Position numbers and translations under genes: made by a program
Notes under the pieces: generated by a model
What the model saw: the letters and a program-made list of their open reading frames with translations, nothing else
Databases searched by the model: none
What the model was told of the DNA's origin: nothing
Part shown: positions 57,208-64,000 of the stretch, one piece after another
How positions within the stretch are numbered: the stretch's first letter is position 1
Layout: the number at the start of each line of letters is the position of its first letter
Source of the DNA: Mycoplasmopsis sturni DSM 22021
Lineage (GTDB): Bacteria; Bacillota_I; Bacilli_A; Mycoplasmatales; Metamycoplasmataceae
NCBI RefSeq assembly: GCF_000701485.1
Contig: NZ_JNIZ01000004.1
Coordinates: 23,748-87,747 of the forward strand
Direction of reading: 5' to 3'
DNA: 64,000 bases

Positions 57208-58584
57208 ATGTTAATAGCTCTAAGAGATCCTAAATTATCAATAATACCAAATTGAGCAATTTACACGCCCAAACAAGCTCCTACATTGTGAGATAAAATA
57301 AAGGGATGAGTTCATTTGGCAGTAAATGTTATTGTTGATATTGCTACGGAACTTTTAGTAGATACTTTTGCCGTGATATTCCCACTTAGCGTTCCAATAA
57401 CAAGAGCGATTAAGTTGGGAATATCTTTTGTAACCGGAGCTTTAAGTGATTTAGTTTTTTACGGAAAAGTTGATTGAGTAGGAACGGCTACAAATGCCTT
57501 AGCATCTGCTTTAGCTTTTGGGATTACAGAGATATCAAAATTAATTCCCAAAGGAGCTAAATATATAAGCGAAGCTCTACTAAAAAGACCTCAAATATAT
57601 AAAGCTTTTCAAAGAGTAGCAAGAAGAACAAAACAGGCTAAAAAAGTGTGAAATTGATTAAAAAAACCTATGAGCGATAAGATTCTAGATGGAGTGAAGC
57701 TTTTTGTTGATAAAAAGATTACTCCTAATATGAAGCTTCATAGTTTGATTAGAAAAACAATAACAAGTAAAAACATTGATCAAAGTGTAAAAAGCTTAAA
57801 GTTAGCTTATTCAATTTTAAAAAACCCTTTTGCTATTGTGACTCAAGCAATTAGTTTTACAGGGCGAAAAGCTAAACCAGAACTGATGAAAAAGTTAGTT
57901 GATATTCAACATAAACAATTAACAAAAGGGCTAAGTAAAGCTATAGCAAAAAATAGGCTAACCCCTAAAAAAGCTCAGCGATATATTCGATTTTTAAGAA
58001 CAAAGCAAAAAAGATGAATTGAGCTTCAATTAAATCATCGCTCTAAATGATTAAGAGGTATGAGAGTTTATAGCGAAGAATATTATGATCAGAGTGAAAA
58101 TGTTTCTTTTATGCTTTATTTTAATGATTTAACAACTTCGCGAAAGAAAAACCCGGAAATAAGTAGAGGAAGAATCAAAGGTAAAAGACCTCTTGAATTA
58201 ACTTTGCCTTGAAGAGATTTTTGAGCCTTTGTTAATTCTTCCTCCCCTGGTAAGTATTATCTTGATAATATCGCATGAGACAAACCCCCAGGATTGTTGA
58301 GAATTAGAGAAAACAAAAGATTGTTTTTCAATATTGATCAATTTGAAGAAATTAAAAAGCGTTTTAGATTGGAAACAATTAATACTAGAAGAACAAGAAA
58401 AATAAATAAAAGCTACTATCAAAGCTACAACCAAGAAGTTAGAAAACACAGAACTAATAAAACCCAACTTTTTGCTAATGTTAAACGAAGAAAAGGCCGT
58501 TATGTTGTTGATTTTACAAAAGGATACAACTCTAATACTAAAAAATATAAATATAGAACAGCAACAAGCAAAAAAATTAAATAA
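57208..58584 (+). CDS. Phage protein with hydrophobic N-terminus and very basic body
   Basis: This unrecognised 458-residue protein has two hydrophobic stretches (about 35-62 and 70-108) followed by more than 300 residues very rich in Lys and Arg (for example FLRTKQKRW, RRTRKINKSYY, NVKRRKGRY). It starts 2 bases after the capsid gene stop. Possible roles are an internal membrane-active ejection protein or a DNA-binding virion core protein. Neither can be shown from the sequence. Note many TGA-encoded tryptophans. Confidence 0.6.
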
Positions 58585-58593
58585 GGAGTTAAT

Positions 58594-60714
58594 ATGAACG
58601 CACATGATTTTTTAACTTTATTTAAGGTTGATTATGATAGATTCATTAATCATCCAATTTGTTCAACTCAAAGCTTTCCAATACCTGAAAGAATTAAAAA
58701 AGCTAATTCAAACATTACAGCAAAACAATGATATACGACTGTAGCATATGCTGTTTTTGTTGCATGCGATACAGCAACGCATTTTCGAGCTAGTGCATTG
58801 ATGAATGAGGTAGGGAATGATTTTAATAAGTGAGCAGAAAAAATCGGCTCAATTAGAGCTGATAAATTTCAAGAAGCTATATTTTTTGAAATTAATACTC
58901 GAGCTAATTCAAATCAATATCCTGAGTTTTCTAAACTTATAACACTTGTGCCTAATGGATTGCAAATTTATGGTGATAGTCGAGACTATAACACTTTTAG
59001 TGATTATTTAAATCCTCAAACAATTGCGATGATCAAAAACCTTGAATGAGATAGAATCGATACCGTTGGATCTGCTTTTTTACCTGATACTTGAAAAGCA
59101 ATAACAGTTGATCAATTCGAAGAAATTAAAGAAGCTCTAAATAGCACAACAAATATTCAAGATCAGAAAATAGAAACAATTGGTGAAAGAATTATTGCAC
59201 ACGATAATCGTTTTAATAGAGTAGAGAGCACACTAGATTTTAACTATAAAAATCAATTAGCTAATTTTAATAATTTAACCCAAAAAGCTAACGAATTACA
59301 AAATACTAGTACCGAGCAAACAGATAAGATTAATCAATTAAAAGAAAAGCTCGAAGCTCTTAATAATTCAACAAATGGATATCAAGAGCAAATTAATTCG
59401 GCAAACCAAAAAATAGAAGAAGCTAAACAAGAAGCTTCATGACAAGTAGGTGAAATAAGATCATTAGCCGAAGTTAATACAACAGAATTAAATTCCGTTA
59501 AAGAAAAAGTTGATAACTTATCAGAGAAAATAGAAAATTTAGAAGTTGATTTTAATGCTCATAAAGAAGCTTCAGAGGCAGAGCTTCACAATATCGAAGC
59601 TTTAGCTAATGCTAATAAAAATGATATTGATACCCTTAAAATTAATGTTACTAATTTAGGCAATCAAACGCCTGCAATTCCTGAGAATTTAAATGAGCAA
59701 ATTAATCAATTAAGAGAACAAATTCAAAATTTATCCAATTCATCTAACAACCAAAATATCAGTATTAACATACCTAAGAACTTAGTAGAAAACCAAGATA
59801 TTTTTACTGGTAATTATTTAGAGGGTTATCCAATTTATGCTCGTTTATTTAAAGGTAGAATTCCAAATAGTAGAACTGTTGTTCTTTTAAGAAATGTTAG
59901 AAATCTAATTGATTACTTTGGAACAATTAAAAGAAATAGAATCGAGCAATATCACATTATCCAAACAATGGAAAAAACAGATGCATCTCATATTTCTCCT
60001 GTTTTCCAAGATGGTTCAAATGTTTCATATTATTCAAAAAATAGCAATTACAGTAATCAAAATTACATTCTTGTTATTTACTTTACTAAAAACACTGATA
60101 CGCCAATAGAGAATTTACCACAAATTAATACAGCGGACTTAAATGCGCTTGGAGGGCTAAATTCTAAAATTGAACAAATTAATCAAGAAATTACAAACTT
60201 AAAACAAAATTCAACATCTGGCAATTCTGAAATAGCAACACAAGTTGAGCAAAATACCAACAATATTTCTCAATTAATACAAGGAGGTATGAATTTAGCT
60301 AATGAAATAGATAAACTTAAACAAGCAAGAACTATTTCAAATCATTCAGTATTAAATATTGTTAACGAACAAGGAGAAGTTGAACATACCCCTAAAGTTT
60401 ATACAATTAGAGTAAAATGAACCAACGATAGATATAATGAAAATTTAGCTGAGTTCAATAGCGATGTAGCTTTAAGTGGTTTTTATCCAAATAATTACAG
60501 AGAATTAGTTTCTTGTAGCATGTTGGTAAAAGACACATCAAATCAATGAAGACAATTCACTTTTCCTACATCTGAAAGTAATAATGATCCAAATTATCCT
60601 TTTCACATAGCAGAAAGTCCAGTGGGATGAGCTATTGTTTCAAAAAGCCCACAAAAGAATTTAAAAGAAGTTGTTGTTTATATGAATTACATTGCAGAGG
60701 ATCTTAACTCATAA
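58594..60714 (+). CDS. Long coiled-coil phage protein, probable fibre or adsorption protein
   Basis: The 706-residue protein has an N-terminal globular domain (1-190), a heptad-rich coiled coil (about 190-400; repeated segments such as EQTDKINQLKEKLEALNNST and KVDNLSEKIENLEVDF), a beta-rich middle domain, a second coiled coil (about 515-590), and a C-terminal beta domain. This is the shape of trimeric host-binding fibres. AAGGAGTTAAT precedes the ATG. The stop overlaps the next gene. Phage attachment to the wall-less cell would occur at membrane proteins or lipids; that is inference. Confidence 0.65.
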
Positions 60715-61007
60715 TGCCTCAATGATTAGGGGAATTATTAGCTGGAAGCGGTGGAGCTTTAGCTGTTATTATTGCTTTAGTAATATACCAACTTAGCACA
60801 AAAAGTAAATCTAGTACAAACAACACTAACACAATTAATATAAATGATAAGAATGAAATAATTAAACAGCTCATTGATATACAAGGAGCTTTAAAAGACA
60901 ACACTCAAGATACAAAAAACATTAAAAAAGCTCTGCGAATATATGTTGAAAATAATGGCTCGGATGATAAAACAAAAGAAATAATTAAAAAGATATTGGA
61001 GGAATAA
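60714..61007 (+). CDS. Small single-pass membrane protein (holin-like position)
   Basis: The 97-residue protein has one membrane helix (about residues 8-25) and a hydrophilic coiled-coil tail. It lies after the fibre gene where holins often sit. No endolysin follows, as expected in a host without peptidoglycan, so a release role by membrane damage alone is possible but unproven. Start overlaps the previous stop (TAATG). Confidence 0.6.
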
Positions 61008-61008
61008 A

Positions 61009-61164
61009 ATGAACAAAATTATCGAAGCTCTAAAATGATTATTTGCCTTTTCTAAAAAAGCAAGTTTGAAATTTATCGCTAGTGCTAACTTAAGCGAAAG
61101 CGAGTTTAATGAATTAGAGCAAGCTTATAAAATTCAATCAATTAAAAGAAATCTACAAAAGTAA
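61009..61164 (+). CDS. Very small amphipathic phage protein (51 residues)
   Basis: The ATG at 61009, 1 base after the previous stop and preceded by GGAGG, opens a 51-residue frame. Residues 1-25 (KIIEALKWLFAFSKKASLKFI) look like a basic amphipathic helix, similar in style to membrane-disrupting peptides. Function unknown. It is the last plus-strand gene before a candidate RNA. Confidence 0.55.
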
Positions 61165-61200
61165 AAAAAATAAGAAAAATATTATAAATATTTTAATATT

Positions 61201-61417
61201 TATAATATAATAATTTATGGAGAGAAATCTCCGTGAAGCTAATTATTATTCGTAATTAGGTTCAATAGCAAAAAAGTTTAATTACTAATTGGCCTGAATA
61301 TATTTGATTTAGCAAAAAGAAATTCTAATTTTAATTCAAGATTTTTTTCATTAATAAAACATTTTTTTATGTTCATTTAATTAAATTAAAAAGATCCGTT
61401 TTTAAAACGGATCTTTT
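61201..61417 (+). ncRNA. Candidate phage small RNA, about 200 nt
   Basis: A TATAAT at 61201-61206 precedes a structured stretch: GGAGA-GAAA-TCTCC (61219-61232, a stable GAAA tetraloop), TAATTA..TAATTA (about 61240-61257), and a possible long-range AGGTTCAA/TTGGCCT pairing. It ends in the strong stem AAAAGATCCGTTTT / AAAACGGATCTTTT (61388-61417). There is no ORF of useful length. The RNA is inferred; the leader could also be just the 3' end of the late transcript. Confidence 0.4.
61388..61417. terminator. Bidirectional terminator of both phage transcripts
   Basis: The AAGATCCGTTTT/AAAACGGATCTT stem is nearly perfect with poly-A and poly-T flanks. The minus-strand nuclease stop codon lies in its loop side, so it ends both converging phage transcripts. 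Confidence 0.85.
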
Positions 61418-61962
61418 ATATTGACTAATTTAAGCTTTGGATATGCTTGTATTTCTACAATTTCATAGAATGAATATTTTCGAGTTTTATTATTAGGTCT
61501 AGGAATTGCTAAAATTGGCGTTCCTTTGTTTTGCCGAGCAAATAAAATTAAATTTACATATTGCCATGAATCTCATACTCTAAAACGATAAGAGGGCGGC
61601 TTTAATTGAATGAAATAGCGTTTATCTTTGTTATAAGCATATAAATCAACTTTAAAGAAGAAATCTCATGAGCCATAAGCTAAATTAGCAACTCAATGTT
61701 TTTTATTAATATAATCGCAGAGCTCCATTTCATTTTTAGCGTTTTGAAAGTTAACATCAAAAAAGAAATTTGCTCATGTATCAATTTCTTCTTGCGTGAG
61801 CTCTTTTTGATGTTTAAAAGCTAGAGCTTTCATTTTATTCAGGTAAAAAGGATAATAATCCCGCTTAAATTTATCAAGTCCTAGAATTAAATAACCATTT
61901 TCTACAATGATTTTCTTTGGTTCAAAATCAAGTTCTTTAATTGAAAAGGGAAAGCTTTTCAT
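61402..61962 (-). CDS. Putative PD-(D/E)XK nuclease (MAG4270-like)
   Basis: This 186-residue protein has FFFKVDLYAYNKDKRYFIQLK, an Asp followed after about 11 residues by Gln-x-Lys, the metal-site pattern of restriction-endonuclease-like folds with Gln instead of Glu. Mycoplasma genomes carry a family of putative restriction enzymes named after MAG4270 that looks similar. It is the last gene of the minus-strand block and could be the counterpart of the phage methyltransferase. Confidence in nuclease activity is low. Confidence 0.55.
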
Positions 61963-62329
61963 TGTTAACCTCTTGTAATTCTAAATTGAGCTTTAAGTTA
62001 TGTTTTTTTATTGAAGCAACTTTTAAGAGAGCTTCGATATTAGAAGAGTCTTTTTCGTGGAAATATAAATTGATAACATGCTCTTCATCCTGATTTAAAA
62101 TAACTATTTTTTTAATGTCTTTCTTTAAAGATTCTTTAAAAGGGCTATTTAAGGCCTGTGAGTGCGTTAAAAGAAATTGGATGAGTATTTCTTCATTTAA
62201 ATCTTTTCCTCTTGCTACAACGCAATTAAATAGTGTTTTTGAGCCTTTTGTTACTTCATAAAAGACTTTATAGTGATGATTTCTCTTAATTTCGACTAAT
62301 TCTTTTTTAATTTTCTTTAATTGTGTCAT
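61937..62329 (-). CDS. Small phage protein of unknown function
   Basis: The 130-residue basic protein has no recognised motif. It overlaps the nuclease gene by 26 bases and starts 8 bases after the integrase stop, so all three are one unit. A role as an excisionase or regulator would fit its place, but it has no visible helix-turn-helix. Confidence 0.6.
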   Translation of the reverse strand: MTQLKKIKKELVEIKRNHHYKVFYEVTKGSKTLFNCVVARGKDLNEEILIQFLLTHSQALNSPFKESLKKDIKKIVILNQDEEHVINLYFHEKDSSNIEALLKVASIKKHNLKLNLELQEVNNEKLSLFN

Positions 62330-62337
62330 ATTTTTCC

Positions 62338-63180
62338 TTAATTTTTACTAGTATATCCTGTAATTTTTAAAGTTGCTTTTAAAGCACTTTTTAAGTTTGG
62401 TTTTAAATAGTGATTTATTAAAGTATTAGGTGATTTATGTCCTGTTATTTGTTGTAATTCATAAACACTAACTCCATTAATTAAAGCAGTTGTGATTCCA
62501 TCGGTTCTAAAAATGTGAGAGTTAATACTAAAATTTTGTTCTGGATATTTTTCTTGCAAATATTTGTTAAATTTTTTAAAAAAGTTAATTGCTCTATCTC
62601 TTGATAATCCTTTTCAATGTTTTTTATATAGTTCATATAATTCAATATCTAAGGTAATAGGTCTAGGATTTCCATTTTTCTTTGCATGTTTAATCTTGAA
62701 ATAAGCATCATAATCACTGTCATATTCTCAAGAATCAATACCTTCATTAAGTGCTTCAATTGCTTCACTAATTCTGCATATGTTCTTTTTAAGGAAATAA
62801 ATTAAAATTTTGTATTTTGTTTTTCCTTTACTAAAAGCATTTGCTTCTTTTTCAATAATTTCGTGTTGTTCTTTGGTTAATTGTAAGCGTTTTAAACTTT
62901 TTTGTTGTTTAACTGTTTTAATTTGTGTCTTATCAAGCTCTTGGTTGAATTCATTGTTGAGCTTATTAAAAATAACTCTAGTAACATTGAAATATAAAGC
63001 TTTGCTTGATGTGCTAACATTAGCACATAAAATAGCTTCATTAATACTTTCGTAATCATATAAATTTTTATTTAAAAGGTATTTGTTAATTATTACAGTT
63101 CAATTTCTAATTGTTTCTTTGTTTTGGTATGAATTTAATAGTTGGCTTTTTAAAGCTTCATCTAAAATTAAAGTTTTCAT
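62338..63180 (-). CDS. Phage tyrosine recombinase (integrase)
   Basis: Integrase recombines the phage and bacterial attachment sites. The 280-residue protein has an N-terminal SAM-like core-binding region and the C-terminal catalytic domain: Arg136 in CRISEA, Lys in the KHAKKNG hairpin (about 164-170), His222-x-x-Arg225 in HIFR, His248 in TGHKS, and nucleophile Tyr258 in INHYLKP. All catalytic residues are present. The ribosome-binding site AAAGGAG lies in the loop and stem of a 6-bp hairpin directly before the ATG, a possible translational switch. Confidence 0.9.
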
Positions 63181-63198
63181 GGTGTCTCCTTTGAGACA
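63178..63198 (-). promoter_or_regulatory. Hairpin sequestering the integrase ribosome-binding site
   Basis: On the mRNA, UGUCUC-AAAG-GAGACA forms a perfect 6-bp stem that includes the GAG of AAAGGAG and lies 2 bases before the AUG. Confidence 0.6.
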
Positions 63199-63239
63199 TC
63201 CTAAACCCTTCCATGTACTACTAGAAATAAAATAAACAA

Positions 63240-63290
63240 TGCTACAATCTTCTTAGCATTCTAATGGTCAGGATTAGGATGCTCTTTTTT
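63240..63290 (+). repeat. Tandem promoter-hairpin unit 1
   Basis: TG-C-TACAAT (63240-63248) is an extended -10 box followed, at the distance of a start site, by AGCATTCTAAT-ggtcagg-ATTAGGATGCT (63255-63283) and a T-run. The unit recurs 73 bases downstream. Confidence 0.65.
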
Positions 63291-63312
63291 ATTTTGTAAT
63301 ATTGTTAGCATG

Positions 63313-63367
63313 TGTTATAATATTTCTAGCATTCTAATGTCGAGGATTAGAATGCTCTTTTTTTATT
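63313..63367 (+). repeat. Tandem promoter-hairpin unit 2
   Basis: TTGTAA at 63294-63299, a 16-base spacer and TG-T-TATAAT (63313-63321) form a strong promoter. The hairpin AGCATTCTAAT-gtcgagg-ATTAGAATGCT (63328-63356) and T-run follow exactly at +7 from the -10. Confidence 0.65.
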
Positions 63368-63394
63368 ATTTTTTGAAAAAGTTAAGTACAAATA

Positions 63395-63424
63395 AAAGCA
63401 GAAGAAATACCTTCTGCTTTTTTA
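63395..63424 (+). terminator. Intrinsic terminator
   Basis: The stem AAAGCAGAAG / CTTCTGCTTT with loop AAATAC is followed by TTT, downstream of the tandem units. Confidence 0.8.
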
Positions 63425-63605
63425 ATTGTAAGAATAAGCAAAATTATAAGCATATAAATTTACTTATTAAGCAATTAAGTTAAACGGTCGAGGTATTTAA
63501 CTTTTTCTAGAAATATTATAACCTGCTTTTTGAATTTATACAAGTTAATTTTTATTTTTTACAGTATTTTTTACTTTCTTATTATAAGCTTTATAAACTT
63601 TTAAA

Positions 63606-64000
63606 AGCTACTTAAAAGCTAAGCTACTTAAAACTTTTAAAGCATTATAGTAAAAATTGGGGACAACCCCACAAAATTTTTACTATAATAAAATATTCAT
63701 ATTTTATTATAACTAAGCTACGAAAATACTTAGATTATGTTAGAATAGTTTAAATAAACATAAGATAAGCTATTAAGTAGCTATTAAAAAGCTATAAAGT
63801 AGTATTAAGTAGCTTAATAAGTAGCTTTTAAGTAGCTAAGCTTTATACTTTTTACATACTTTATCTTTTAATACTTATCTTTATTCTTTTTTATAGCTTT
63901 TTAATAACTACTTACATGTTTTATAACTACTTTCTAGTTTAGTACTACTTTCATGCTTTTAACTATTTAACACTACTTCATACTTTGTTTTTATCTACTT
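63606..64000. repeat. Iteron-like CTACTT / AAGTAG array
   Basis: The core AGCTACTTAA occurs at 63606 and 63622 (16-base period). Its complement, core AAGTAGCT, occurs at 63775, 63807, 63819 and 63830. The plus-orientation ACTACTT (last copy TCTACTT) occurs at 63907, 63926, 63944, 63972 and 63994. The array is cut by the end of the window. Confidence 0.6.
63644..63689. repeat. Long inverted repeat with divergent TATAAT boxes
   Basis: Perfect 15-base arms ATTATAGTAAAAATT and AATTTTTACTATAAT flank GGGG-ACAA-CCCC-ACAA. Each arm carries a TATAAT reading outward, one per strand. Confidence 0.75.

Larger units (their letters stand above)
47928..63491. mobile_element. Prophage of about 15.5 kb (MAV1/phiMFV1 size class)
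   Basis: A plus-strand block of replication, packaging and virion genes (48034-61164) and a minus-strand block ending in a tyrosine integrase (61402-63180) make a coherent temperate phage. The limits given are those of an imperfect 13-14 base repeat, GTTAAACTTGTCGA at 47928-47941 and GTTAAACGGTCGA at 63479-63491, and are uncertain by several hundred bases. Size and the helicase/methyltransferase/terminase set match known mycoplasma phages of 15-16 kb. No frame shows damage, so it may be functional. No repressor was recognised; one may lie beyond the window. Confidence 0.65.
63425..64000. other. 576-base non-coding region rich in repeats
   Basis: No ORF of note. It contains the possible right attachment repeat (63479-63491), a 46-base near-palindrome (63644-63689), and an iteron-like array with core CTACTT/AAGTAG from 63606 to the window end. 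Confidence 0.6.

Noticed and set aside
58198..58605. 135-codon minus-strand frame inside the phage basic protein
   Set aside because: It mirrors the Lys/Arg-rich coding strand and shows no start signals.
63240..63367. CRISPR-like direct repeats
   Set aside because: Only two copies, the repeat is itself a terminator hairpin, there is no spacer array of regular length and no cas gene is in the window.
44167..63913. Shared 11-mer AATAACTACTT at 44167 and 63903 as attachment sites of a larger element spanning the IetAS module
   Set aside because: The right copy is one member of a local CTACTT repeat family, so a match is expected; flanking bases diverge at once. Kept only as a remark.

Overview
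The window comes from a wall-less mollicute of the Mycoplasma hominis/synoviae type (Mycoplasmopsis or Metamycoplasma-like). Base composition is very AT-rich, TGA is read as tryptophan in almost every gene (conserved families only assemble at full length that way), several surface lipoproteins carry lipobox cysteines, and gene pairs known from mycoplasmas recur (rpoE next to fba; glycerol oxidase with glycerol kinase and facilitator). The species cannot be fixed from the sequence alone. All CDS coordinates below use genetic code 4 and include the stop codon.

Positions 1-43989 are chromosomal housekeeping sequence: trxB; the glycerol operon glpO-glpK-glpF; a secreted protein; an orphan gene with cmk-der-msrA; deoB; degV divergent from a tRNA-binding-domain gene with tyrS; tRNA-Thr and tRNA-Ser; rpmG-secE-nusG; pgk; a nicotinate phosphoribosyltransferase; an ECF-type membrane protein; the L10 leader with rplJ-rplL; ktrB-ktrA; an M42 aminopeptidase with a DUF2779 protein; rbfA; rpsD-rpmE; rpoE-fba; cysS-rlmB with a sigma-like gene; a DUF31 (immunoglobulin-protease-type) lipoprotein; two genes for a P-loop kinase and a PD-(D/E)XK nuclease; a membrane protein; an M23-domain lipoprotein; and glucose PTS ptsG. 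Most transcription units end in clear intrinsic terminators, and several begin with promoters so close to the ATG that the mRNA should be leaderless.

Positions 44457-47766 hold a two-gene AAA+ ATPase / subtilisin-protease module of the IetA-IetS type (plasmid maintenance and anti-phage defence in other bacteria), with its own promoter and terminator.

Positions ~47.93-63.49 kb look like a compact prophage of about 15.5 kb, the size of known mycoplasma phages such as MAV1 and phiMFV1. The plus strand carries a DnaB-type helicase domain, a C5 cytosine methyltransferase, a small ORF in the small-terminase position, the large terminase, a probable portal, a 614-residue orphan, scaffold, major capsid, a membrane-plus-basic protein, a long coiled-coil fibre and two tiny membrane/accessory ORFs. 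The minus strand carries a putative nuclease, a small ORF and a tyrosine integrase. No tail-tube, tape-measure or lysis gene is visible. Non-coding structure is dense at the right end: a candidate phage RNA at 61.2-61.4 kb, an integrase ribosome-binding site inside a hairpin, two tandem promoter-plus-hairpin units, a long perfect inverted repeat carrying divergent promoter-like boxes, and an iteron-like CTACTT array running off the end of the window.
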